A DNA stretch of 54,905 nucleotides from Candidatus Intestinimonas stercoravium. GTDB taxonomy: Bacteria > Bacillota > Clostridia > Oscillospirales > Oscillospiraceae. Location: positions 1-54,905 of the forward strand of contig DWZK01000090.1 in assembly GCA_019117605.1 (NCBI GenBank), read 5' to 3'. Below, in pieces: positions 36,324-45,923 of the stretch (positions within the stretch are counted from its first letter, which is position 1; each line of letters starts with the position of its first letter). The notes beneath the pieces are model-generated. The model saw only the letters and a list, made by a program, of their open reading frames with translations, did no database searches and was not told where the DNA came from. The position numbers were made by a program, and so were the translations under genes.

Positions 36324-39300
36324 TCACTGCCCGGCGTAGATGTCAGGCAGCTCGATGTAAGAGGCGTGCTCCCCGCCGGTGTAGATGCGCACGTCGGGGG
36401 TCTCGCAGCTGCTGTCCGCCTCGTACTCGCTCCGGCCCAGATAGTAGAACCGGTCCATGGAGTTGGAGAGGGTCACGCGCAGGCAGTGGCCCTCGGGGAT
36501 GATGTAGGAGGTGGGCATCATGTCGATCTCCAGCTCGTACACCTCTCCGGTGGTGATGGGCTGGGCGTCGGCCTGGTTTGCGGGATGCCAGGGCAGGCCC
36601 AGGAAGCCGTAGGGGGGCTCCGCGGTGCCCCGCAGGGAGGCCCGCAGGTGGCCGTCGTCGAAGAGGAAGGTCTCGCCGGTCTCGGGGTCATAGTCGGACA
36701 TGGTGACGAAGAAGTCGATGTCCGTGTCGTCGGTGAGCATCTCGAACTGGATGTGGGCCATGGCGTGGCCGGTGATCTCGAAGGGCTCCTCCATGGGGGC
36801 GCTGGTGAAGGTGACGCCCTTGGCGTCCACGTCCTCGGAAGTAGTGGACTCCACGCCGGTGGTGATGCCGTAGACCACGTCATAATCCACATAGGACTCC
36901 CCGGCGGGCGCGGTCTCGGTGAGGGCGCCGTCGGTGAGGTACATGGTGGTGCGGGCGCCTTCGTCCACGGGCCACTCGGTCTGCCAGCGGTAGCCGCCGT
37001 CCTCTTCCAGATTGGCGGTCTTGAGATAGATGGGCGGCTCATCCATGATGCCGTTGTCGATGCCCTTGAGCCAGTAGTCGAACCAGCGGAGCTGCTCCAC
37101 CTCCCAGTTGGGATCCACCTTGTCCTTGGTGTGGTACCAGGGACCGACGGTGAGCTTCTTGGGCGTGGTCAGGTCCTCGTACATGACGAAGGTGTCCCGG
37201 CGGAACACGTCGTACAGGCCGCCCATGAGGTAGATGGCGGAGCCGGAGGTGTTGATGGCCTCCTGATTGGTGCTGGCGCTGACCATGTTCCAGTACTCGC
37301 CGTCCACCTCCTCGGACCAGCTGTCCCGCCACAGGAGGCGCTGGAACATGGGGATCTGCAGGCCGTTCTCCACATGCTGGGACACGGCCTCGAAGAGCAT
37401 GGTCTTGTCGGGGTCGGCGTCCACGGCGGGGGTGGTGTCCACCACGGACTGGACGGTCACGTCGCCTCCGATGGCCTCCCACTGGGTATCGGGCTCGGAG
37501 CCGAAGGCGCGGGGGATGCCGCCCCGGATCCAGCCGTCGTACTTGTTATAGTCGGTGCAGCCGATCACAGAGGCGTCCACCAGCTTGCTCTTGCTGAGGA
37601 TGGCCAGCTGGGTCTGGCCCACATAGGAGGAGCCGATGGTGCCGATCTTGCCGTTGCACCAGCTCTGCTCGTGGATCCAGGCCACGATGTCGGCGCCGTC
37701 CTGGGCCTCCTGGGGGGAGTTGGCGGAGTCACGGGTGCCGAAAGAGGCGCCCATGCCCCGGGCGTCCGCCGCCGCGAAGGCATAGCCGTAGCGGGTGAAC
37801 CACTCGGCGCTGGTCACGTTGTCCGCCCGCCGGCGGCCGTAGGGGGTGTAGGTGAATACCACGGGCAGGGGCTCGGAGGCGGGCGCACCGTCCTTGGTGG
37901 GGATATAGTAGTCCACCGCCAGCTGGGTGCCGTCGCTCACGGGCACATAGACGCTGTGGCGCTCATAGCCGTCGTATCCCGCCTCGCTGTAGCCGGCGTA
38001 CAGGCCGGGAGAGGAGTGCTGGAAGGACTCCAGGAGGGGATACTCCCGGAAGAGGGGCAGCAGGGTATCCAGGTCCTTCTGACGGACGCCCTCCACCATC
38101 TCGGGCTGGTCGCTGAAGACCAGGGTCTGCTTGTCGTCGGGGTGATAGGTCTCCCAGGTGACGCCCTTGTCCGCCAGGGCCTGGCAGTTGGGGTCGCCGG
38201 TGCGGATGAATGCCGCCCAGATGTCGCTGAGCATGTCCGCTGTCTCCTCGGAGCCGGGGACCATCTGGAAGAGCTCCTGGAGATCCCCCCAGTCTCGATC
38301 GATCACTTCGATCTCAGATCCGTGGGCAGAGCGGATCTGGTCGCCCAGCGCCGTCCCCTCCGGGGTCACATCGAACCTGTTGTAATACATGTAGACATCG
38401 GTGTACCGGCTGACCGCCTCCGCATACATGATGGAGCCGGCCCGCAGGTACAGGTCGTTCTTCAGATCCTTGGCCGCCGTGAAGTCATTCCGGCCGTACT
38501 CCTCATTGTGGGAGTAGAACTCGTCGATGACCGCCTGGGCGTTGGCGCTGTTCCAGCCCCGGTCGGAGAGCTTGCCCCAGTTCTGCTCGATGGTGAAGTC
38601 CAAAGCCTCTTCCGCGCTCATGGGCACGCCGTCGGTGAGGTACTGCTGGTCGTACTCGCCCTCGTTGGAGCCGAACACGCACTGGATGCCCTCCAGGCCG
38701 CCGTCGAGCAGATCTTCATAGTAGTCGTCGTGGATGACCACGTTGTCGATGACAGGGCTGAACATCTTGCACTCCAGGTCGGCGAAAGCGGTGGAGCCGT
38801 TGACCGAGCCGGAGGAGACCTCTGCCTGGGCGGCGTTGATCTCGTCGATGGAGCACGCCATCAGCTCGTCGATGCTGGTGACGCCCAGGACCTTGAAGAG
38901 CTCGTTGGACACGAACCGGGCGTCCTCCAGGGGCTGGAGGCTGATGTCGATGGAGAAGGAGCTCTCCATGATCGCTTTGTCGAAATACTCCCGGGCCTCC
39001 TCCATCATCAGCAGGCAGGTGCAGTTGTTGGAGCCGGAGGACTGGCCGCCGATGGTCACGTCATCGGGGTCGCCGCCGAAGGCCGCGATGTTCTGGTCGA
39101 TCCACTTCAGGCAGGCCAGCAGGTCCAGCCGGGCCAGGTTGTTGGAATACTGGTAGATGTCCTTCTGTTCCTCGTATCCGTCCAGAGAGGACAGGTCGAT
39201 GCTGCCCCAGAAGCCGCCCCGGTGGTTGGGGGTGACCACGATGATATCCGGGTTCTCCGCCACGAAGTTGGTCCAGTCCGACTTGCTGGTGACGCCGCCC

Positions 39301-40064
39301 TTCTGGGCGCTGCCATACTGCCACATGAATACGGACTTGTCGGAGCTCGTGCTGGCAGGGTTCACATATACCACCAGGTTCAGCGCGTCCGGGTCGCCGG
39401 CATCCGAGGGAGGGCCGAACTCCGTGGCCAAGACGACCTGGTCGCTCTCCCCGGCCACCACAGGGGCCTGGAACCGCTCGTGGGTGGCGAAATCGATGCC
39501 CTTATAGGCCACCACGCCGGTCTCCTCGTCCACGTCGCCGATGTAGGTCCCGGTGGGGGCTTTCGCTACACTGTTCCCGCCGCCGGTGATCTGGTCCAGG
39601 ATGGTGACCACCTCCGCCCGGCCGATCGTCTCGTCGGGGCTGAACCGCCCGTCATAGCCCTGGATATAGCCGGCGGCGGCCATGGCCTCCACCAGGCCGG
39701 CGCAGGCCGGGTCGATGGCCCCATAGTCGGAGAAGGTGCCGCTGTCCCCTGCCGCCGCCTCCAGGCCGATGGCCCGGGCGATGGCGGCCACCGCCTCCTG
39801 CCGGGTGAGCACGCCGGAGGAGGGCGAGGCGCTCTGACAGCCGAAGAGCTCCTCCAGCACCTGGGCCAGCTCGGTGCCGGTGACCCCCTGGCCGGGCAGG
39901 AACGCCCCGTCCTTCCACTGGTCCACCAGGGCATTGCTCTCCCAGCGCTGGATGGCGGGCTCCGCCCAGTGGCCGGCCACGTCGCTGTACGCCGCCGCCG
40001 TAGCGGAGAAGAGGCCCATGAGCATGGATGTCGCGAGAGCGATGGATACGAGCCGTCTTTTCAT
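36324..40064 (-). CDS. surface protein fusing SLH repeats, carboxylesterase type B and CocE/NonD-type (X-Pro dipeptidyl-peptidase-like) hydrolase
   Basis: Signal peptide MKRRLVSIALATSMLMGLFSATAAA; two SLH repeats; COesterase elbow VTIGGQSSGSN with SAHGSE His region; CocE elbow GTIGSSYVGQ and LTVGPWYHTK. Start at 40064/40070 instead of the listed 40184. Confidence 0.88.
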   Translation of the reverse strand: MKRRLVSIALATSMLMGLFSATAAAYSDVAGHWAEPAIQRWESNALVDQWKDGAFLPGQGVTGTELAQVLEELFGCQSASPSSGVLTRQEAVAAIARAIGLEAAAGDSGTFSDYGAIDPACAGLVEAMAAAGYIQGYDGRFSPDETIGRAEVVTILDQITGGGNSVAKAPTGTYIGDVDEETGVVAYKGIDFATHERFQAPVVAGESDQVVLATEFGPPSDAGDPDALNLVVYVNPASTSSDKSVFMWQYGSAQKGGVTSKSDWTNFVAENPDIIVVTPNHRGGFWGSIDLSSLDGYEEQKDIYQYSNNLARLDLLACLKWIDQNIAAFGGDPDDVTIGGQSSGSNNCTCLLMMEEAREYFDKAIMESSFSIDISLQPLEDARFVSNELFKVLGVTSIDELMACSIDEINAAQAEVSSGSVNGSTAFADLECKMFSPVIDNVVIHDDYYEDLLDGGLEGIQCVFGSNEGEYDQQYLTDGVPMSAEEALDFTIEQNWGKLSDRGWNSANAQAVIDEFYSHNEEYGRNDFTAAKDLKNDLYLRAGSIMYAEAVSRYTDVYMYYNRFDVTPEGTALGDQIRSAHGSEIEVIDRDWGDLQELFQMVPGSEETADMLSDIWAAFIRTGDPNCQALADKGVTWETYHPDDKQTLVFSDQPEMVEGVRQKDLDTLLPLFREYPLLESFQHSSPGLYAGYSEAGYDGYERHSVYVPVSDGTQLAVDYYIPTKDGAPASEPLPVVFTYTPYGRRRADNVTSAEWFTRYGYAFAAADARGMGASFGTRDSANSPQEAQDGADIVAWIHEQSWCNGKIGTIGSSYVGQTQLAILSKSKLVDASVIGCTDYNKYDGWIRGGIPRAFGSEPDTQWEAIGGDVTVQSVVDTTPAVDADPDKTMLFEAVSQHVENGLQIPMFQRLLWRDSWSEEVDGEYWNMVSASTNQEAINTSGSAIYLMGGLYDVFRRDTFVMYEDLTTPKKLTVGPWYHTKDKVDPNWEVEQLRWFDYWLKGIDNGIMDEPPIYLKTANLEEDGGYRWQTEWPVDEGARTTMYLTDGALTETAPAGESYVDYDVVYGITTGVESTTSEDVDAKGVTFTSAPMEEPFEITGHAMAHIQFEMLTDDTDIDFFVTMSDYDPETGETFLFDDGHLRASLRGTAEPPYGFLGLPWHPANQADAQPITTGEVYELEIDMMPTSYIIPEGHCLRVTLSNSMDRFYYLGRSEYEADSSCETPDVRIYTGGEHASYIELPDIYAGQ

Positions 40065-40128
40065 GTTCATTCCCTTTCTTTTCCTTTTTTGTTCTCTCCT
40101 TTGTCTTGTGGGATCTTTATTTGATAAA

Positions 40129-40180
40129 GGTGCCTGCCGGCAGCAGGTCCATCTTCTTTTCCCAGCTGCCGGCAGACACC
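40129..40180 (-). terminator. terminator downstream of the CoA-transferase gene
   Basis: GGTGCCTGCCGGCAGC...GCTGCCGGCAGACACC (15/16 complementary), then TTTAT on the minus strand. Confidence 0.6.
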
Positions 40181-40219
40181 TCACATCCTTGTTATTCTAC
40201 TGTAAAATGGGGAGGACCG

Positions 40220-41440
40220 TCAGATGGCCTTCTTCTCCTTCAGCTCCGCCAGTTCCTCAGCGGAGAGGCCCAGCAGGCCGCCGTAGATCTCCTCATTGCT
40301 GCCACCCAGCTCGGGGCTGCACTCATACTCCACATGGTTGGCGCTGAGCTTGGGGGCGAAGCCGGGGACCTTCACCTTGCCCCGCTGGGGGTGCTCGATC
40401 TCCGCGATCATGCCGCGCTCCAGGTACTGGGGGTCGTTGGTGATGTCGGCGCAGTCCAGCAGAGCGCCGGCGGGGATGTCCGCCTTGCAGAGGATATCCA
40501 TGGCGGTGAACTTGTCGTAGTTCTTCAGCCATTCCTTGATAGCGCCGTCGCAGATGTCCCGGTGTTCATAGCGGGAGTGGGGCGTGGCCATCTCGGGACA
40601 CACGTCCTGCTTCAGGTCGGGACGGCCGATCACGTCGCACAGGTTGTCCCACTGCTTGCTGCCGGGATGGCGGGAGCAGTAGATGTGCACATAGTCGTTG
40701 GGCCCGAAGGGCTTGCAGGGGTAGGTGTCGGAGGGCGCCACATCCTCCAGGGGCATGCCGTTGGCCACGCGGCGGTTGGGCTTGCCGTTGTTCAGATAGG
40801 GCTCCCACTGAGAGCGGCTCAGGCCGATCATGAAGTCCTGCATGGCCACGTCGATGCGCTGGCCGATGCCCTCCCGTTCCCGCTGGAGCAGGGCGGCGAT
40901 GATGCTCAGGGCCATCATGATGCCGGTGCCGGAATCGGCCACGGAGATGCCGCATTTGATGGGCTGGTCGGGCAGGCCGGTGGCGGAGACCATGACACCG
41001 GTGTGGGTGGCGATGGGGTCGAAGGCGGGATAGTTGGCGTAGGGACCGTCCTTGGCAAAGCCCTTCAGGCTGGCATAGACGATCTTGGGGTTGATCTCCT
41101 TGCAGTGCTCATAGGTGAGGCCCAGGTGGTCCATGGAGCCGGGGCCCATGTTCTCCACGATGACGTCGCACTTGGTGAGCAGCTTCTCCAGCAGGGCCAG
41201 GCCCTCGGGGGACTTGGCGTTGCAGGTGATGGACTTCTTGTTCATGTTCATGACCAGGAAGCCGTAGCTGTCCACGCCGGGGTTCGCCTGGGAGTAGCGG
41301 CCCAGCTCGCCCTTCACGGGGCGCTCCACCTTGAGGACCTCGGCGCCCAGCCAGGCGAGGGTCTCGGTGCAGACGGTGCCGGCCTCGAACTGAGTCATGT
41401 CCAGGATACGGTAACCGGAGAGGGGTCCTTTGCAAGCCAT
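40220..41440 (-). CDS. CaiB/BaiF-type (family III) CoA-transferase
   Basis: GPLSGYRILDMTQFEAGTVCTETLAWLGAEVLKVERPVKGELGR...VENMGPGSMDHLGLTYEHCKEINPKIVYASLKGF. Confidence 0.94.
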   Translation of the reverse strand: MACKGPLSGYRILDMTQFEAGTVCTETLAWLGAEVLKVERPVKGELGRYSQANPGVDSYGFLVMNMNKKSITCNAKSPEGLALLEKLLTKCDVIVENMGPGSMDHLGLTYEHCKEINPKIVYASLKGFAKDGPYANYPAFDPIATHTGVMVSATGLPDQPIKCGISVADSGTGIMMALSIIAALLQREREGIGQRIDVAMQDFMIGLSRSQWEPYLNNGKPNRRVANGMPLEDVAPSDTYPCKPFGPNDYVHIYCSRHPGSKQWDNLCDVIGRPDLKQDVCPEMATPHSRYEHRDICDGAIKEWLKNYDKFTAMDILCKADIPAGALLDCADITNDPQYLERGMIAEIEHPQRGKVKVPGFAPKLSANHVEYECSPELGGSNEEIYGGLLGLSAEELAELKEKKAI

Positions 41441-41479
41441 AATGATACCTCCTAAATAATGTAGAGCTCGTTGCCGGCT

Positions 41480-42829
41480 CTATTTGTTGTCCTTCTTCTC
41501 CTTGTTGGGGATCACACGGGTCTCGATGAACTCGTCCACCAGTCCGGTCATGGTCTCGGCGTTCCACTTTTTGGGGTTGACAGGATCGGCGTTGAAGGTG
41601 AGCACCGGGTAGCCGGCGTCTTCCATGACCTTCTTGATGAAGTAGCTGCCCTCCACGGCCTGGATATCGTTGTCGGGGATCATATAGACCACGCCGTCGA
41701 TATCGTTCTGCTTGGCCTGCTGCAGGAACCAGCTGCTGTTCCAGGGCGGCATGTGGAGGAAGTCCTCCATGCCGATGTACCGTGCGGCCAGGGCCCGCAG
41801 GGGGTCCTCCTCCACATGGTTGCGGATATAGGCGTCGGCGCCCATGGCCAGATACATGGACCACATGAACACGGCGCCGTACTTCTGCTCGAAGCGCTGA
41901 TAGAAGGCGAAGTCCTGCCACATGCCGCGGCCCAGCCACATCATGCGCAGCTTCTCATCGGGCACGGCGGCCTCGCCCTTGTCGGCCAGGGCCTTGACCT
42001 CCTCGTAGAGGCTCTTGGCGTGGTCGGCGGCCCACCGGGTGCCCCGCTGCCACTGGGCCTGCATCACGGCGTTGATGGTGTCCACCACGGTGACGGGCAC
42101 GGGATGGCACTGGGCGATCAGGTCCCGGGTCTTTTTATACCAGCCCTCCTGCTCGTTGATGAGGTCCATGACCTCCTGGAGCTTGTTGATGTCGAAGAGC
42201 TTGCCGGTCTTCATCTCCAGCCAGCGGATGAGCTCCTTCATCTCCTCCACGGCCAGGTCGATGCGGTCGGTATCGTACATCTCTTCCCAGCGGTCAGCGG
42301 CCAGCTCATACCAGTTCAAGGGGGTCTTGCGGGCCTGGGTGTTCTCGATCACATACAGGTCGGCGTCATAGTTCTCCGCCAGCAGGCCGAAGATCTTGTT
42401 CTGCGCGTCGCCGGTCAGGCGGGTGATGCAGATCGTGGGCTTGGGCAGTCCGCCCCAGGGGCCCATGGGGTTGCCGTCGGCATCCACCTTGTGGTCGTCG
42501 GGGTCGAAGCTCTCGGCCAGGGCCTGGGCGTCGTAGCTGTTCAGGTCGGGGCGGTAGCCGTTCTCCTGCATCAGGCCGAAGTACTTGCGGGTCATCCGCT
42601 TGGCGCCGCAGATGGCGGCCCACCACTGGTTGACCACGAAGGGGATGTCCATGGCCCGGAAGATCTCCATGGGCACGTCGGCGTTCAGGATGGCGAAGTC
42701 GCACTTCTCCTTCTCCACCCGGTCCTTCATGGAGAAGAACCACTCCTTCTGGTACACGCTGACCGTCTTGGTGGCCTTCAGCTTCTTCACGACGGTGGAG
42801 CGGGAACCGGCTTTTTTCTCCTCAGGCAT
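41480..42829 (-). CDS. 2-hydroxyacyl-CoA dehydratase family protein, subunit 1 (449 aa), atypical cysteine content
   Basis: HgdA/B-BcrB/C-like layout (DVPMEIFRAMDIPFVVNQWWAAICGAKR; DADLYVIENTQARKTPLNWYEL; IDGVVYMIPDNDIQAVEGSYFIKKVMEDAGYPVLTFNADP). Confidence 0.8.
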   Translation of the reverse strand: MPEEKKAGSRSTVVKKLKATKTVSVYQKEWFFSMKDRVEKEKCDFAILNADVPMEIFRAMDIPFVVNQWWAAICGAKRMTRKYFGLMQENGYRPDLNSYDAQALAESFDPDDHKVDADGNPMGPWGGLPKPTICITRLTGDAQNKIFGLLAENYDADLYVIENTQARKTPLNWYELAADRWEEMYDTDRIDLAVEEMKELIRWLEMKTGKLFDINKLQEVMDLINEQEGWYKKTRDLIAQCHPVPVTVVDTINAVMQAQWQRGTRWAADHAKSLYEEVKALADKGEAAVPDEKLRMMWLGRGMWQDFAFYQRFEQKYGAVFMWSMYLAMGADAYIRNHVEEDPLRALAARYIGMEDFLHMPPWNSSWFLQQAKQNDIDGVVYMIPDNDIQAVEGSYFIKKVMEDAGYPVLTFNADPVNPKKWNAETMTGLVDEFIETRVIPNKEKKDNK

Positions 42830-43998
42830 TACTGGACACCTTCTTTCATCTCGGCCGCGAACGCGGCCAGTTTCTCATCCAGGCCCTCGTTCTTGGACAC
42901 GGGCCACAGCATCCGCCCGAAGGTGACATGCTTGATGCCCCGGGCCTCCAGGCTCTTGCGCTGCTTGGGCATGTCCCAGGTGGCCACCTCATCATACTGA
43001 TTGGTGTAGAAGATCACGCCCTGGGCACCGGCGGCGTCCACCTCCCTGTCGAGGGCGCCCACCCGCTGGGCGGGGGTGGCCTTCCGGGCGGAGAACTCCC
43101 GCAGATAGTAGCGGTCCACGATGCCCCGGATCACGGGGTAGTCGGGGTCATAGTCCCGGTCGTAGTGGCGGTCGCCCCAGTCGGTGTCCTCGCCCACCAC
43201 CACCATGCCGGCAGCCTCGATCTTGTCGTAGAGGGCGGTGTCCTCCTGGTTGGCGCCGGTGTAATACACCCGGGGCCCGGTGAGGACGGGCCAGCTCTTG
43301 GCGTCCTCGGTGACCTGGCGGACCAGCCTGGCGTGCTCGGCCCGGTCCATGAAGAGGCCGGAGCCGATGATCACAAGGGCCTCGGAGCCGTTGATGCGGA
43401 CCTCCTCGCCGTGGCGGAGGGCGGCCATCTCCCGGAGGGCCTGGCGGTCCTCGTTGCAGATCTTGCCGGCGGCCCGGATCTCGTCGTCGCCGATCTCCCG
43501 GCCGGCCCACTCCTCCACCTGCTTCTTGAAGAGCTCGATGATGAACTCGTCCCGCACCTGATGCATGCGGTGGCGGGTGAAGAGCCAGTCGATGAAGGCC
43601 ACCGGCGGCACCGCCTTCTCCGGCTCCACCCGGTGGATCTCCCGCAGATAGAGGAAGACGCGGATGATGACATCGGTGCTGTTGGAGATGGCCAGAGCGT
43701 CGATCTGGTCGTGGTAAGTCCCATCCACGATCTTCTCGAACTGGGCCCGGACCACGGGATCGAAGGCGTACTCCAGATATTTGTCGGTCTCCACCAGGGG
43801 CCGTTCCGGGTCCGCATAGACCCGTACGGGGAGCATCCCGGCGGCGATGATGAGCTCGGCGGGCACGTCGCAGCCCAGCTCTCCGACTACCTTCTTCCCT
43901 TCCGCGCGCCACTTGGCGGCGGGAGCGTCCCGGTGGTCATAGACTTCTTTCAGCGCGCGGAACGCCTCGCTCTCCAGCGCTTCTTTCCGTATTGACAC
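42829..43998 (-). CDS. 2-hydroxyacyl-CoA dehydratase family protein, subunit 2 (389 aa), only two cysteines
   Basis: VGELGCDVPAELIIAAGMLPVRVYADPERPLVETDKYLEYAFDPVVRAQFEKI...; AAGAQGVIFYTNQYDEVATWDMPKQRKSLEARGIKHVTF. Overlaps the next gene at 42829. Confidence 0.82.
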   Translation of the reverse strand: MSIRKEALESEAFRALKEVYDHRDAPAAKWRAEGKKVVGELGCDVPAELIIAAGMLPVRVYADPERPLVETDKYLEYAFDPVVRAQFEKIVDGTYHDQIDALAISNSTDVIIRVFLYLREIHRVEPEKAVPPVAFIDWLFTRHRMHQVRDEFIIELFKKQVEEWAGREIGDDEIRAAGKICNEDRQALREMAALRHGEEVRINGSEALVIIGSGLFMDRAEHARLVRQVTEDAKSWPVLTGPRVYYTGANQEDTALYDKIEAAGMVVVGEDTDWGDRHYDRDYDPDYPVIRGIVDRYYLREFSARKATPAQRVGALDREVDAAGAQGVIFYTNQYDEVATWDMPKQRKSLEARGIKHVTFGRMLWPVSKNEGLDEKLAAFAAEMKEGVQ

Positions 43999-44026
43999 GA
44001 TATCCCTTCTTTCCTATACTTTACGC

Positions 44027-45820
44027 TCAGCCGCGCAGCGCCTCATATTCGCCGAACAGGGGCATCAGCGTCTCGATGTCCTCTACGCGCTGCCCGGCCT
44101 CTGTGTGCAGGTCTGTGTCGAACACCATGGTACACTTGCCCTCTGCGTCATAGGGCGCCCACTCCACGCCGGCATCTTCGAAATACGCATTGCCCGCGTT
44201 GGGATCCCCGGTGAGGGCGAAGCAGGACCAGGCTCTCCGCATGGCCTTCTGCAGCTCCTCGGGGGCGTTCTCGTCCGTGCCGAAGAGCGCGTTCCGGTCC
44301 GAGCCATGGACCGCCCGGAGGCCGTCCGCGTTCTCCGCATACCACTCGTAGGAGAAGAGGTAGGCGTTGCCGCCGCGGCTGAAGAGCTCCGCGATCATCA
44401 CCGCGCTGACCTTCTGGTTGATGTCGTTCTTCAGGTCCTTGTAGGCGGTGATGGTATCCCGGCCGTACTGCTCGTTCCGCTCCACATAGGAGCCGATGAT
44501 CTCGTCCGCGTCCTCCGCGCCTCCCCGCGCCGGGTCCAGCTTGCCCCAGTTGGCGGAGATGATGGCCTCCAGGGCCTCCTCCTCGCTCAGGCCGGCCAGA
44601 TCCCGGTCATACTCGCCGTTGGTGGAGCCCACCAGGATCTCCACGTCGTTGGAGGCGGCCACTTCCTCCAGCTGCTCCCAATAGTCATCGAACACCACAA
44701 CATTGTCGATCACGGTGGTGAACATCTTGCTCTGGGAATCGGGGAGGTAGGCGCCGATCGCGCCGGAGGACAGGTATGCCTGGGCGTCCAGCAGCTCCTG
44801 GGGCTCCAGCTCCAGAGCCTCCGCGATGGTGGTCACCCCGGTGTGCTCCCGGAATTTCTCCGCGGCCTCCAGGCTCTCCTCCCAGGTGGCCAGGGAGATG
44901 CGGTCGATGGCCACGCCGCTCTCCATGATCACCTTGTCGAAGTATTCGGTGGCTCCGGGGATCAGCAGCATGGAGGAGGCGGTGACCGCGCCCGCGGACT
45001 GGCCGCCGATGGTCACGTTCTCCGGGTCGCCGCCGAAGGCGGCCACGTTCTCGCCGATCCATTGCAGCGCCAGGAGGAAGTCCGTGCGGATGAGGTTGTT
45101 GCTGTAGCGGTACTCGTCCTCATATTCCGCATAGTCGTCGAACTCGGTGAGGTTGATGCAGCCGAAGTAGCTCACCCGGGAGTTGGGCACCGCCACGATC
45201 ACATCGGGCTCCTCCGCCACGATCTTGGAGGGGTCGGTGCTGCCGCCGCGGCTGGCAGTGCCGCCGCCCACAGGGCACCAGACGATGACCGCCTTCTTGT
45301 CCGAGGTGCCGGCGGGGTTGACGTAGATGTCCATCTGGAGGACGTCCTCGCTCTGGGTCTCCGGGTCATAGGTCCCCTGGACGGGGAGCACGCTCTCGGC
45401 GGGATAGTGGACCTCGTCGCTCTCGGCGGGCAGTTCCGCCCGCTTCCAGCGCTCTGCCGTGCCGAAGGTCACGCCCTTGTAGGCCACCACCCCGGTCTCG
45501 GGGTCCAGCCGGCCCACATAGGTGCCCGTCTTGGTCTTTACCGTCCTGCCGGGGATGGTGCCCACATAGACCGCCCCGGTCTCCGGGTCCCACTCGATGG
45601 GGATCCCCAGGTATCCGGCGATCGCCCGCAGGGGCAGATAGGTGGTGCCGTCCCGGGCGAATACCTCCACGGGCTCTCCGTTGACATCGGTGGGCGCGGC
45701 CAGCTCGCCGTCAAAATAGACTCTGACGGACACCTCCGCCGCAGCTGCGCCCGCTCCCGCGCCCAGCAGGCCGGCGGCCAGCACCGCGGCGGCGGCCCGT
45801 CTTCCCAAGTGCTTCCTCAC
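44027..45820 (-). CDS. secreted carboxylesterase type B with N-terminal copper amine oxidase N-like stalk domain
   Basis: Signal peptide; VRVYFDGELAAPTDVNGEPVEVFARDGTTYLPLRAIAGYLGIPIEWDPETGAVYVG; esterase elbow VTIGGQSAGAV and VHGSDRN His region. Confidence 0.9.
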   Translation of the reverse strand: MRKHLGRRAAAAVLAAGLLGAGAGAAAAEVSVRVYFDGELAAPTDVNGEPVEVFARDGTTYLPLRAIAGYLGIPIEWDPETGAVYVGTIPGRTVKTKTGTYVGRLDPETGVVAYKGVTFGTAERWKRAELPAESDEVHYPAESVLPVQGTYDPETQSEDVLQMDIYVNPAGTSDKKAVIVWCPVGGGTASRGGSTDPSKIVAEEPDVIVAVPNSRVSYFGCINLTEFDDYAEYEDEYRYSNNLIRTDFLLALQWIGENVAAFGGDPENVTIGGQSAGAVTASSMLLIPGATEYFDKVIMESGVAIDRISLATWEESLEAAEKFREHTGVTTIAEALELEPQELLDAQAYLSSGAIGAYLPDSQSKMFTTVIDNVVVFDDYWEQLEEVAASNDVEILVGSTNGEYDRDLAGLSEEEALEAIISANWGKLDPARGGAEDADEIIGSYVERNEQYGRDTITAYKDLKNDINQKVSAVMIAELFSRGGNAYLFSYEWYAENADGLRAVHGSDRNALFGTDENAPEELQKAMRRAWSCFALTGDPNAGNAYFEDAGVEWAPYDAEGKCTMVFDTDLHTEAGQRVEDIETLMPLFGEYEALRG

Positions 45821-45923
45821 AGGTCCCCCTCCTTGCTTCTCATGCTATCGAATACCGGCCGGGCCGCGGGCCAAGGGCCAGCGGCCCGGCCGGACGCTTC
45901 GGTCTTTTGCTCTTATCCTGCCA

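Noticed and set aside
36150-40124. 1324-aa plus-strand ORF opposite the SLH-esterase gene
   Set aside because: Same GC-driven antisense artefact; the minus strand carries clear catalytic and SLH motifs.
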